NCBI RefSeq assembly: GCF_945859685.1
Contig: NC_079150.1
Location: forward strand, 2,540,831 to 2,604,830
Origin: Eupeodes corollae
Taxonomy: Eukaryota; Arthropoda; Insecta; Diptera; Syrphidae
Reading direction: 5' to 3'
Length of the DNA: 64,000 bases
Position 1 is the first letter of the stretch. Each line of letters opens with the position of its first letter. The notes under the pieces are model-generated. The model saw nothing but the letters and a program-made list of their open reading frames with translations, was not told the origin of the DNA and made no database searches. Below are positions 1 to 12,414 of the stretch, piece after piece. A program made the translations under genes and the position numbers.

Positions 1-3000
1 CATTTTCGCTAATATTATCTTGGCAATTCCATTCATGCTTATTATTGTCCTTGTTAGCCCATAACAGCAGCTTATATAATTACATGATAAGAAAGACACA
101 CTTAAATGAACCAATATTATCTTCCTAATTTATCAGTTATACTTACCTGAAATCAACAAAGATCTTCAATTGGCTACTAAGAACAATGTTTCGGGAGGAC
201 AAAGTTCAAAGTACCACTTGCTTAAAAGTAAATCTCTTTATACATGAATTCATTCATCATTTATCCATAATTTGACAAAATTAATTTAAAGACATTTTCA
301 ATGAATGTACTTAATTCAAAACAACAGAACAACAACAAAAAACATAAAACAAAACAAAAATAAAACCATTATTTACCCATCGCATTGTTTTGAATATATT
401 TCGGCTGCCATTGTTTGTCTTTCTTTAATTTATGTTTAAAAATATTTATCTTTTGTAAACACACTTTATTTTTAGTTCTTAATTGAATTTGATAAATCAC
501 AATTTACACTTATTTTTGAAACTGAAAATTCAATTATTTGTTACTTCAAAAAGAAAAACTTTAAACCAACACTCCTGGATACTTTCAATCTTATATGCCT
601 GAAATTGTTTTCTCAACTGAACTGGAATACAATTTTGATATGCGATTTGAGTTTATGCCTATTCTATAGACCCACACCACCCACCCCTTCAAAGATTATT
701 CACTCAACTTATTTATCAACAATAACAAAGCAACAACAAAAACAAAAAACTTCTCTTTCCACCCGGGGGTGTTATTTACACTTAATTTTATATCGGTTTT
801 TCGATCTTCTTTTGAGTATTTTGTTTTTGTCAATTTTAATGGTTCAGAATTTTGTCAGTGCTTAAGCAAAGTTTGAACTTAAATTCCATATTTCGCATCC
901 AGTGTTGCCGCAAAGGTGTTTGCTAAAATAAGAAATCAACTTTTGGAATATTTAAACAAAAACAATAAAACATATTCAGATCTTTGTAGCAACATTCAAA
1001 GAAAAGATAGTAGCAACAACATAGTCTTGCATAGTCTTGCTGCTAGATTATACACAATTTATTGGACCGATTGGTTTCGATTAATATTTGTAATTTGAAT
1101 GCCATTTAGGGCGCTAGTTTAGTTAATTTTTAAAGATGTTATTTATAATAATGTTTCACAAAATTTGTTTCAATGATGTGCTTGAACTTTAGAATTGAAT
1201 GGGTTAAAATTTAGTTTCTTTTTTACATTACAACATTACAACAACAACATTTACAACATTATAAATCTACTTATAACTCATGAATTGTATTCATGTTTCC
1301 TGTCGATTTTTTTAAGTTTTGCATAGTATCTAAACTTTAAAATAATAAGTAAATCGATACTGAATTGAGAGTTTTCTTTTCAAGTAGTGCATTATGCAAC
1401 GCTGTCGAAGAGTATTTACTATGAGCCCAATTATTAGCTATCATTGGTTTTCATCATTGAAACCAATCATCGGAATCCAATCAGATTCTTTATAGCGAAC
1501 ATTATAAATGTCTGTCATTGAAAAAATCTATCGTCAAATTTTGACTGACAGAAACCTGTCATTGAAACTCTGTGAAATTGGAACACAATTTAGTGGAACG
1601 ATTTGTTTCACTTTTAAACATAAAAATATCAGCTGTTCAGGAAAATGAATGTCCGTCCCGAATATAGAAAAATGCATTTCTACCGAAAAAAATATCAGTA
1701 CAATTAAACTTAAAAAAAAAAAATTCTTTGTGTCATTTCCGATCGCATTAATTTCAATGATAGCTATAACTGTTTCCTATGTTAATTAAAATATAGAATA
1801 GTTTAAGTAGGGCTTACTCTTTGTCTTGCCCTTTCTCTCCCGACACACATAAAAACAGTTCTTACAGAACCGATTTCGTTTTTCTAAAATATAAAAAGAG
1901 TGTTTAAAAAATATATATTAAATCACTCTCATGTATTTAAAAAACGATTTCAACCACAGTTGTTGAGAACTTTGAACAAAAGCAAAGAATATATTACCTT
2001 GTGTTATGTTCAATGCATTGAAATCTCAAGTGGCATCTATATCATTATATTATCGCTTGATTTTTAAACATTATTTTTTAAACGCACGTTATTTACTCAT
2101 GATCATGATGGGTGAGATCACGATACTGGAATAATACCATTGTTTTCACCTTGGTATTAATTTTGTTTACGATGTATATTTTTTTTTTGTTTTGTTCATT
2201 ATTTTGTACAGATTCTACTTAAGTTAACAACAAATCAATAACAAAAAAGAATTAAGATCCAAAAAATAAAATTATGATTTGAAGCTATATGCCTACTTGC
2301 ACAAGAAAAAAGTAAGACCAAGGACAAGTGAACAGCATTATGATAAGGATAATAATAAATAAAGACAAATGTAGGTAATACTTTGTAAGATATTAAATAA
2401 TTTTAGAAAAACAGATTACAAATTATCAAGGAAAAGTAACTCATTTGTTTGGATACCGCATTAAGGAATACATACTAGGAACAACACCAATCACTTCTAC
2501 CGATTTATAATGGGTCGGTATGAGAAACAATCAACAAAGTCAGAATGTATATGTAACACTATCTCCCGTACTATTTAACTAAAGGTACCAATCGCTTACA
2601 GATGATCGGGTTTTCCAGCTTATTTTCCGCCCAGGCCCAGTGCAAACTCAAAACCACCAAACCTTTAAAAAAAGCTTTCTTTTGTAACACGCAGTCACCA
2701 CATGATTTTGTATATGCAGTGAAATGCCTATACTTAATTTCTTTTACTCGATTTTGGATGCAGGTGGGGGTAGGGTATTGCTGGTTAAGAATAATATGAG
2801 TGATTTTTGAAGTACGCACATACATACCTACATATGTATACAAAAATATTTTAATTTTTTGTTTATTTACAAAGAACTGAGGTGGGTGTATAACAATAAA
2901 ATAGGATGGAATTTTGCTGACGCAAATTTGTTGCCAAGTTTTATCGATACATGGTTTTTGTTTTGTTGCAATTTAAATTATTCGCAAAATATAATATTAT

Positions 3001-5136
3001 GATTAAGTCAAGAGAATAAAGAAACACATACATGTATGACACTTTGTTTTCTTAAGAACTGCAATATTTACTTTTTGTTTTGTTTATAATTTTTAAATTT
3101 AAATTTTTTCCTACCTTCTTTTTTTTGTTTAATTTGAAGGTTCTTATTTTTATCTATTTCACTCAACAACAAACAAAAAGAAACAATAACATTTGAGTTT
3201 TAAAATACTGACTGGCTGACTGACCGACGTAATCATACGAACAAGAAAAATAATTGTAAATTCAATAAATTCATCGAGACCAAGAAATGAACGATAAAAT
3301 TGTCCAGCGATGAAGGCGATGAGGTCCTTTTTCGCTAGTGTACTTCTTCTTATATATTTTAAGTATGTTTAGTTCATGGAAGTGTTGTCTATTCGCCGGC
3401 GCGTAAACTTGTGAGCTGGGTTCGGACTTCAGATTCAAAACATACATACGTGGATGTTAAGAGAAGTAAATACTAAACAGCAATTCACTGGTCGACAAGG
3501 TTTTATTACTGGCATTAAAATAGCACTTTTAAAATGGGTTTTGGTAGTCTGAATTCAAATCCAACTTCAAAATTAATGTATTATGTTCGGTTTTAGTACA
3601 TCACTTTTTAAAATACGAAAACACACGATCTTTTTGAGGCTGCCTAAATGTATGAAGTAGTGGTCGGTGAAAAAGTTTAAAAGTTGTTAGATTTGACCTG
3701 TTTTACAAAAATCTGAAAGAAACGCTGAAACATTTTTTTCTAAAATGGTTTTCAACAGAAAAAGACAAAACGGTTTGCAAGTAAATTTGGTCCTTGAAAT
3801 GAATCTGTTGTCTTACAAATTCTATTATATCAAGTTTTTGAAATACATACATAAATACAATTAATGTTGAAAACGGGTATTTTTAAAACTCAAGAAAAAA
3901 GTCAAAACTACGGTTTTCATTCAAAATCAGCAATTAAAATTAAGTCCAAACCGTATTTTTCACAGCTATAGTATAAATATCCAATTTTTCTCGAAACTTC
4001 ATATACCTAGTTACAAATAAAGACTCATGATAATAGAGAATTTCCAGAAACTTAGTAAGATACTTAAATGCTTTAAATTGTTTTTGGTTGTTTTTAGCAT
4101 TTTTAATGGGACATAATGCAAAAACCTGATATAATAGAAAGAAATACATTTTAATCCTTTTTTTTTTGTTTAACGAAAAAAAAACGTAATTTTGTAGATC
4201 AACATTATTATCAATTATGAAGTTTGGAAAGTTTCATACTCCCCAAAATTTTGTTTGTGGCATTGTTGGACCGATAATATTGAAAGTTGGTCATTGGGCT
4301 TGCCGAATTAATAAAGCAATACAAAAATGAATTTTCAATCCATTCTTTTTACTTTTTTGTTGAAAACTTCTCTTTTGAATTGTAATTTTAATGTCAATAT
4401 GTTGATTTTAGACTAATTAATAGTTTTTTAATACAAAGCAACAAATTTAACAAATGAGAAGTTTCAGCCTACGAATTGTATTTTCATTGAATACAAATTA
4501 AAAATTTGTTTAAAAATAGAACTTTTTTTAAAAATTGGTTCAAACCCATATTTCTATAAAAAAAAATGATGGTATTGTTTTGGGGTGTCATTTTTATACG
4601 TATAGACAGCATATAGTACTATCACTATATGAACCCTGTTTTTAAGGAAAAGAGTACTACTGGAAAGTATTGTTTGAAAACAATCGTACCATACGCAATT
4701 TTCTCAAACCCATAATTCTCAATACTCAAAGATGGTGAACTTCGGCTGTCATTTTAGTTTTGGTGTGACTACAAGTTGTCCGGGGCTAAATGTGACAAGG
4801 TTTGGCTTTTCCATGTTGAAACACAGAGGGGTTTACCATGGGTGAATTCAGATTTCCTTCAAAAATTGTTTTTTTTTCCAATTGGATCTGTTTTTTTTTT
4901 TCTCATTGTATTTGTGCAACTTCGTGCACATGCTATGGATTGCGGTAGAGCTGTCAAATTCCCAGCTAAACATTTTTTTAAAAATTTTACGTGTTTATAC
5001 GTAGAGAGGTAAATCTGCCGAAAAAATCTAAATCCGCGGGTTAGATCTTAAATCAAAAATAAATTAATTTATTATTCCCCATGGAATGCAAAAAGAGAAC
5101 AAATTGTTTTTTTTTTTTGACAGATCTGGATGAGAT
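1..5136. other. Non-coding AT-rich region, no gene recognised
   Basis: Only short open frames (60-90 codons) with no recognisable motifs. The sequence could be intergenic or an intron of a gene outside the window. Confidence 0.6.
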
Positions 5137-5402
5137 GTAGTACCTGTTATGTGATGGTTACTGCGAAAGAATGTCATGCCAGAGATCTTGGGTTCAATCT
5201 CTGCCTATGCCATCTAAAAGTTTTTGACGGGTACTTCCCCTTGCGAGTGTTTGACAAATCCTCCAAGAATAATTGTTGTCCTAAAAAGTGCTTTCTCAAA
5301 TTAGCCGTATAGATTCGGCTTAAGACTGTTGCTTCACTCCATCCCATTAGGCCCTATTGCTGAATGGACTGTTGCGCCACCTAATTTAGTTATTAATTTT
5401 TT
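5137..5402 (+). mobile_element. tRNA-derived SINE, copy 1
   Basis: A-box-like tgatggttactgcg and B-box ggttcaatctctgcc (consensus GGTTCRANNCC), then the family body (gacaaatcctccaagaataa, aagtgctttctcaaatta) and the tail ttgcgccacctaatt. About 265 bp and nearly full length. Flanking agatct-containing sequence may be a decayed target duplication. Confidence 0.8.
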
Positions 5403-6158
5403 AGATCTAGATATGTAATAAATTGATGTATTTTTCCCATGGAAATCCCCATATTTGTTAACGCTTTTTATTACAAAACATGTGTATTAACTGAATATAC
5501 AAAATATGTGGGGACAAGTACATACGTAAGAAGTGTTCACCGATAAGAATTCAACATATTATAAATAATGTAAACAAATCTTTGAGGGGACAGACGAGAC
5601 GAAAATTGACTCTCTCTATTAGTTCTTTCACTCCTAAGGTGCCTATAGAAACTACACTTGTATGCACACTGGTGAACTGTACTAACACCAAGTGTGGCAT
5701 TCCACCACACTTGACACATCAAATCTTACACACATGACATGACATATAAGTTGTGAAAGTTGTAAGAGTTCTCAAAGAGGAAAGATCAGAATAATCGACG
5801 TTGAAGCTTTTATTGAAACATATGCAGCTGATAAACAAATGTGCGAGTGTATGCCAAAGACATCGCACAGATCGATATACTCGCACCGTGCCTGGCACCC
5901 GAAATCGGTGTGCGCACTTGCGCACACTCAACACACATTTCTGTGACCCGACGCAAGTACATGCCTGGTGTCTTTGGACCTCCTTACGTTTTTGCAACAA
6001 GGAAAATTTAACCTTCATCCAACAAATTAATGAGAAAAAAAACCATTGGACTTATTTACTGTTCCGTGAATAGAGGAAATATATTATCTAGAGTCCCGAC
6101 TAATGGGTTTGCTCTCTTTCGGCCTACAAGCTGAATTGTGAGGATTTTGTCGATTAGG
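5403..6158. other. Non-coding, GC-richer stretch with small palindromes
   Basis: Contains 9-bp inverted repeats at 5689-5713 (caagtgtgg, loop 7) and 5908-5927 (gtgtgcgca, loop 2). Overlapping open frames on both strands show no known motif. Confidence 0.4.
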
Positions 6159-6177
6159 CTAAGCATGTGTTGGTTGT

Positions 6178-6481
6178 GACGTTCGTATTCCAAACTTTTA
6201 CAATTAACTGGTCACCTTTTTCTTTCTCATACCGGTTGTCTACGTCAGGAGTTAAAATCATGTTTCAGAGATATTTTACGCAGAGCTGTTAAATAGTTTC
6301 CAAAATTAGTGAAAACGATTTCGAAATATATATATATCTCAAAGAATATGTTAAAAACAAAATACAAGTAACAACCTGCATATAAGTAACTCATGTTTCA
6401 CTCCTGTACTGTGAGTTACCGATAACCCAGTAGAAGAATTACTAAACATTAATTTTACGTTATTCTTATTCACAATCTACC
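6178..6481. mobile_element. 303/304-bp mobile repeat, copy A, with 19-bp target duplication
   Basis: Nearly identical to 8712-9015 (two adjacent mismatches, no gaps). Flanked by perfect 19-bp direct repeats ctaagcatgtgttggttgt at 6159-6177 and 6481-6499, so it is a discrete insertion. No ORF, no poly(A), no clear terminal inverted repeat. Contains an internal hairpin gtaactca/tgagttac. Family not recognised. Confidence 0.85.
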
Positions 6482-6499
6482 TAAGCATGTGTTGGTTGT

Positions 6500-8039
6500 C
6501 TCGTGCATTTCTTATACGACCAGTCCATTCTGGTTGTAGTTGTCATGGAATTTGTACTCATCTTGCTCAATCGCCGGGGAAAAAACTACGAGGTGAACAC
6601 AGCCGTTAAAAAAATTGATCCGTTGAATTCAAAAATTGAAATGAATGAATTAATGAATGAAATATTTTCGAAAAATTAAGTGTGTAGCCCCTTTTCAGTA
6701 AAAATTGTGCTAACAATAAAATTTTACTGCTTTTGGCATAACTTCAAATTCTATAATTTTTATGAAAAATCATGCAGGAAGTATAGGCGCAATCTAGAAC
6801 TGCAATGCGAACGTGGTCCGATTTAAGTTGGGCCCAGTTTTGACAGATCAACAACGAAATGAGTGTTTTGACAACAAAAATGAAAACAAAACTAACAAAA
6901 CATCTAATTAATATTTTTTCTTTCAGAAATATAATTGATGCAGATTTTCATTTCGATTTAATTTTTTTTATGTGACTCCAACAACTCGAAGATAAACTTA
7001 GCCGATGAGTCATGTCCTGTCAGCATCTATTAACTAAGCCACACCGATGAAATTAGGATCAAATAGGTCCGGTTCGGCAAGTCTCAGGCGAAAAGTCGTC
7101 CCACGTAAGTTAACGTTCATCAAGAGCACCATCCAATTCGAACTCAGGTTCCTTATTGTCTTTGTCGTCATCATCGAGCGACCACCAGAAGTAAGCTTAT
7201 TTATAATCCAAAATGAATTTTAATTGATTCCACTATATCCAAGACATCAAAATTTGTATGAACCAATCGGTCTGATTCGGCCTCCAGAGCGCTTTGTCAG
7301 AGGACCACTACCAATCTACGATTGATTACATATATCCTTATGGATATTTCATTTCAAATAAATCAAAAGTCCTTAACTATAATATTGTATTTTTTTAAAG
7401 TGATATTTTAATATCATTTTAATCATTAAACATTTAGGCCCCTTGGTTTTTTAATCATGTTTACTTTTTAAATAAAATGGAATTATTAAAATTATGTTTG
7501 TAACTTGTTATAATAAACATATAAGGCTTTTAGAGGCTATCCAAATTCATTTAGTAAATTTTTTTCAAAAAAAATTGTGATGATTTTCCATATCTGCAAT
7601 ATCATATCCGTTTACAAATTTTTTAAACATAGGTAGAGTCAATGGAGACATGAGTCTACTCATAATCAATGAAAAATTACGAATACTAAATGAAATACTA
7701 AAATGATTTAGGCTGTAGCTAAAAGGAAAGCATGTGTACTTTGCAAAATCATCTTGCAATTTAAAGTTAAGAGTGCTGTGTTTGAAATCTGACGGAGTTG
7801 AAAAGCAAACGTTTTTAGCTAATGCTGACATGGCCACATGGAAACACTTACGAAAGTGGTGAACCAGAACATAAGAAGAAAAAATATTACAAACAAATTT
7901 TAGTTTTTTAAATTTGTTGAACATATACCTCAATAAAAAAAAGATACAATTAAGGCAATTGATAATAATTGAGCTAACAGATCAAATTTGGGAAAATCAA
8001 AAATTGTCTTAAAACAGAAAAAGTTAAAATGAAAGGAAA
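6500..8039. other. Non-coding region with one unrecognised 122-codon minus frame
   Basis: A frame at 7933-7565 (minus) is open for 122 codons but has low-complexity, hydrophobic/Phe-rich composition and no motif I recognise; probably chance. GC-richer patches at 7040-7180 and 7250-7330 may be repeat debris. Confidence 0.4.
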
Positions 8040-8402
8040 TCAAGCGTAATTGCCTACAGAGCAGAGACAGTCTCTTGCCTTACTCAAGCTCCAGATAAGA
8101 GTATCGTTACTTGATCCATGTCGGTGGCATCGACAGCTCTAACAACCATTTGACAATCGCATATATACGTATGTAAGTTTGTAGATTTAATTATGTTATC
8201 TCATTTTTTTTAGAACTGACGTTCACTTACAATCATTGCATTGATGAAGTTATATACATACCTTTGTATTAAAAAAGGCAGGATCTTGATGTGGTTGCGA
8301 AAAACGAATGTGCGTGCCATCGATGCATCCTATGACACCTGGAATACTCAAGTTGGCCATAAAATATTTTCGATTTGATATCTATAGACGACCTGCCAAA
8401 AA
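8040..8402 (-). pseudogene. PIF/Harbinger (HARBI1-like) DDE transposase remnant, frameshifted
   Basis: The minus strand encodes NRKYFMANLSIPGVIGCIDG followed by THIRFSQPHQDPAFFNTK (about 8402-8263). GVIGCIDGTHI is the motif carrying the first catalytic Asp. After a gap or intron-like stretch (donor aag|gtatgt at 8262) it continues CDCQMVVRAVDATDM and, one base out of frame, GSSNDTLIWSLSKARD (about 8160-8045), the second conserved block. N-terminal and C-terminal parts are missing. Dead copy. Confidence 0.8.
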
Positions 8403-8442
8403 ATGTCAATGATGAAACCCAATGATAGCTATAATTGGCCCC

Positions 8443-8662
8443 TAAGTGCATAGGACTGTCATGCTTGAGGTCTTGGGTTCATTCCATGCCTGTGCCACGT
8501 TCCTCTTGCGATGAATTGACAAACCCTTAAAGAGTAATTCTTGTCATGAAAAATGGTTTCTGAAATTAGCCGTTTGGAAGATTCAACATGTAGATCCCTC
8601 CATCACTCGTCAACCGAAATTTTAAGAGTTGTAAATCACTAGGGTCTAGTTTTCCATTCAAA
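8443..8662 (+). mobile_element. tRNA-derived SINE, copy 2 (5'-truncated)
   Basis: Begins inside the tRNA-like head (gcataggactgtcatgcttg), keeps a degenerate B box (gggttcattcc) and the body through gtaaatcactagggtctag. Lies next to the Harbinger remnant. Confidence 0.7.
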
Positions 8663-8711
8663 TAACAGTTGGCTGTATGGGTGCTTAAAGATGACTCAAA
8701 TTAACACAAAA

Positions 8712-9015
8712 GACGTTCGTATTCCAAACTTTTACAATTAACTGGTCACCTTTTTCTTTGGCATACCGGTTGTCTACGTCAGGAGTTAAAATCATGTTTC
8801 AGAGATATTTTACGCAGAGCTGTTAAATAGTTTCCAAAATTAGTGAAAACGATTTCGAAATATATATATATCTCAAAGAATATGTTAAAAACAAAATACA
8901 AGTAACAACCTGCATATAAGTAACTCATGTTTCACTCCTGTACTGTGAGTTACCGATAACCCAGTAGAAGAATTACTAAACATTAATTTTACGTTATTCT
9001 TATTCACAATCTACC
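8712..9015. mobile_element. 303/304-bp mobile repeat, copy B
   Basis: Same boundaries and orientation as copy A, 2534 bp away. No target duplication is evident here, so it may have arisen by another route or its flanks may have changed. Confidence 0.8.
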
Positions 9016-10199
9016 AGACCACATGAAAATAAAATTTAAATTGAAACTAGAGTAAATCAAAAAAAATGTTCAATGGCAAACTAAGTTTTATAAAAGTTCC
9101 ATAAAATTTACTTAATTTCAAACAAATTAAATTTAGACTGACAGAATTAACAAAATTTATTTACTGTAATATTTAACGTCACTTGTTGCCCACGGGAAGT
9201 TCTTTTATTAATGGTATTTCAAATGTTTTATTTTTCAGATAACAAAAATGAAGTATTAGAAAAGTCGTGCCCTCTCTGCCATGGAAGTACCTAACAGTTT
9301 ATAATTGCTTCAAGAAATTAAAAGTATTTCATTGGTGGAGGTCAGGCATATGTCTTTTAAGTTTATATACTAGAAATGAATTAATTATTTTTGGATTAAA
9401 AGTTTAATTTTATCTACATTCCATCCCGCACCCTTTTCTTCCCTTAATTGCAAACAAGAAAATTATTAAAAAAATTAACAGTAAAACTCAATTTTATTGC
9501 TATATCATATTTAAATTTTTCAGTTAAAAAACGTCATTATGATGTCATTTATGACGTTTATGAACATATCTTCTGCAATTCATTTGCATCTGTTCGATCG
9601 CAAATATCTGCATAAATAAAACATGAAATTTTTTGTTTAATGGCTTATAAATTTATTATCAATTTTAAATTGCATTTTAGCTTTCGTTTAATGTACATAA
9701 ATCGGTTATTGGTTTAATTTTTTTAAATATGTATATAATATACATATATCATTCTATGCATATATAAGCATATACTTTATTTTCACATTTTAAAGTAAAC
9801 ACATGAGTACATGACATTTGTTAAAAGTTTATATATATATATACTGCTCAATCGACATGACAAAAGGTAAAGTTTTTAAATACCTAATAATAACTAACCC
9901 TCTTAAAATAATAAACGAAAAATAGTGTTTTCTTTCAGTTTAATAATATTTCTTTTTTTTAGTCTTAAAATTTATTTATAATCTTTCATAAAATCACACG
10001 CAATTTTTTCTTCTGTTGTGGTTCCTGTTCACTTTGAAAAAAATATTAATCGAACTAAACAAACACAAATTAATAATCATTAATAACGCACTCGCAAAAG
10101 AAACAAACAACTCAATTTCCTTATTAAATAAAATAAAATTTAAAATAATCGGGCTATAAACATGTAATTATCCTCTTAAAATCGTTCTATTTCTGCGCT
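9016..10199. other. lgs 3' flank, no gene recognised
   Basis: AT-rich, with short TA-repeat stretches near 9728-9845. No coding signal. Confidence 0.6.
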
Positions 10200-10592
10200 T
10201 TTCTTTATTATTATTTGTCAACTTTATGTTGTATGATGTATTATATAACAATATATTTTTACTTTATTAATATTAATGAAAAACTTTAAAATTGTTTATG
10301 TATTTAAAATAATAACTTAACTAAAAATGTATAATACTACTAAATTTTAAGACGGCGTCATTTTGTTTACCACTTCCTTGTTTTGCAAAAAGCACTTTTG
10401 TAAAATGTATTTGTTTCTTCTTATTTAAAAAATAGCTCATCTAACTTAATTATAACAAAGAATACAAGAAACAATAGTAAAAATATAAAAAAAATATATG
10501 AAAACAAACATTTTCATACGGCGAAATTTGATGTTTTAGCTGCGCGTAGATTTATGTTATGAAATAAAATGACATGGCAAACAGTAATTGAT
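10200..10592 (-). other. lgs: Probable lgs 3' UTR with poly(A) signals
   Basis: AT-rich sequence directly after the lgs stop. On the minus strand, AATAAA hexamers lie at 10268-10263 and 10209-10204, giving a UTR of about 330-400 nt. More hexamers occur further on, so the true end is uncertain. Confidence 0.45.
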
Positions 10593-12209
10593 TTACTTCG
10601 AAACAAAAAACGAAGGATTTTGATTTGGAGGCATACCGGGTAAACCTTGGCCACCAGGAGGACCATTGTGACCTCCGAGTTGTGAGTTCATTTGACTTCG
10701 AGTTGAAGTTGCGTAGAGTTGTTGTTGGAAATTATGATATTGTTGGGCGTATTTAAGATCACTGGTTGATGGGCCAACAAAAGGTGATGATTTATAATTG
10801 GGACCCGGAACTCCAGTGCCATTTGGTCCACCAGAATTTGGTGGTCCACCTGGTCCATTTAATTGTGGTTGCATTGATTGTGATGGGTCACCAGGTGGGC
10901 CGCCTCCCATCGGTGAAGAACCGCCACCTAAACCGGGCCCATTAGGTGCCCCATTCGGACCGTTTGCATGACCCATGGGGCTTCCTTTAGGACCAGGTGG
11001 ACCTCCAAACATTTGATTGTTTTGGAAAATATTCGATGGATCGTTAGGACTGCCATCAAGGTTGGGCGGACCATTTCCGAAGGGATGCATGCCACCCCCT
11101 CCAATCATGTGCGGATTGGGGCCTTGCATGCGCAGCATTCCATTTCCAGCACCTGGCTGACGCATCGGTCGCATTCCTCGCATCATTTGTGAGTTAATGC
11201 CACCACCCATTGGACCCCCAGACCCTCCGACCATTCCTACTGGTGGAGCACCAAGTCCCATCATTCCATCAGGACCACTTGTGTCCATATGATTGTTCAT
11301 ACCGCCACCTGGTCCTGGACCAGGGCCACCACCCGGTCCTGTCCCACTCATTTGGTTGCAATTTTGGTAGAAATTCATGCCCTGACCGGGACCACCTGGT
11401 TGTTGCATTTTACTGGCATCGGGGCCTGAGCCATTAGGCCCACCTCCACTAACATCCATCGGAGAAATTTGGGGATTTGCAAATCGTTGAAGAAATTCTA
11501 AACTGGGCGGAACTCTAGGATTTGTATTGCTTACCTGCGGCCTTACTGGTAGATACTGAATGGTGTTGGGTGTACTTGCTTTCACTTGAATATTTGCACC
11601 ATTATATGGGCATCCAACCATTCCCGCTCTTCCCATCATTCTGTGTGGAGGTGGTGGTAAGCCCATGCCTCCATGGCCACCATGAAACCCAACCATACCG
11701 ACATTCATTTTCGGCGAGAGCATTCGTGAACTCATTGGTGGGCCACCCATCATCATGGGATTTCCAACCATTGATCCACCACCAGGGCCTGCATTGCCCC
11801 CACCATGCATTCCCCCATATTGTCCACCAGGGCCACTTAGAACATGTGGCGGCAAGCCTCCCATGCCACAGTGATCCATGCTATCACCTCCAGGACCTCC
11901 CATCATGCTGTCGATACCATGAGACCCTGCATTGCCAGGCATCCCGCCTCCCATTTGCATTTCTGCATGGCTTGAAAACCCAGAACTCATCATACTTCCA
12001 GCGCCTTGCCCACTCGATCCACCACTGCAGGAAGGTCCTCCATTTAAGGAATTAGTTGCACTGCTTGTTAGCTGTTGCGACATTTGAGCCAAAGATGAAA
12101 TCGGATCAAAATGCGAAGCTTTCACTGGTGGAGGTCGACTGCTGTTTGGATTCAAAGGTAAATTATCTGTTCGACCACAAAAGTTCACACATTGCCCAGC
12201 TGGTGACTG
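10593..12209 (-). CDS. lgs: lgs coding exon 9 (C-terminus and stop)
   Basis: Acceptor taattag|cag at 12209 (NAGNAG, so one Gln may be optional). Encodes FCGRTDNLPLNPNSSRPPP, FDPISSLAQMSQQL, VKASTPNTIQYLPVR, PPSLEFLQRFANPQ and the terminal NPSFFVSK before TAA at 10593-10595. These blocks match the order of the Drosophila Lgs C-terminus. Confidence 0.93.
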   Translation of the reverse strand, partial: QSPAGQCVNFCGRTDNLPLNPNSSRPPPVKASHFDPISSLAQMSQQLTSSATNSLNGGPSCSGGSSGQGAGSMMSSGFSSHAEMQMGGGMPGNAGSHGIDSMMGGPGGDSMDHCGMGGLPPHVLSGPGGQYGGMHGGGNAGPGGGSMVGNPMMMGGPPMSSRMLSPKMNVGMVGFHGGHGGMGLPPPPHRMMGRAGMVGCPYNGANIQVKASTPNTIQYLPVRPQVSNTNPRVPPSLEFLQRFANPQISPMDVSGGGPNGSGPDASKMQQPGGPGQGMNFYQNCNQMSGTGPGGGPGPGPGGGMNNHMDTSGPDGMMGLGAPPVGMVGGSGGPMGGGINSQMMRGMRPMRQPGAGNGMLRMQGPNPHMIGGGGMHPFGNGPPNLDGSPNDPSNIFQNNQMFGGPPGPKGSPMGHANGPNGAPNGPGLGGGSSPMGGGPPGDPSQSMQPQLNGPGGPPNSGGPNGTGVPGPNYKSSPFVGPSTSDLKYAQQYHNFQQQLYATSTRSQMNSQLGGHNGPPGGQGLPGMPPNQNPSFFVSK

Positions 12210-12381
12210 CTAATTAAGAAAAGAAAAAAGAGGTTGTAAGCACTGGGCAAACTAACAGTAAACCACATAAAGACATACATCACCACACTTGTTATCCATG
12301 AATCCACCCATTTTTAGACCTTGTTGTTGCTGTTGTTGTTGTTGCTGCTGTTGTTGCTGTTGTTGCTGTTGTTGTTGTTGC

Positions 12382-12414
<33 letters not shown>

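Noticed and set aside
5130..5312. 60-codon Cys-rich frame that looks like a small secreted protein
   Set aside because: It lies wholly within a tRNA-derived SINE copy; the same peptide would be read from other copies.
5801..6073. Overlapping frames of 90 (plus) and 99 (minus) codons as genes
   Set aside because: Mutually antisense, no motif, and no splice or start support; probably a GC-richer chance stretch.
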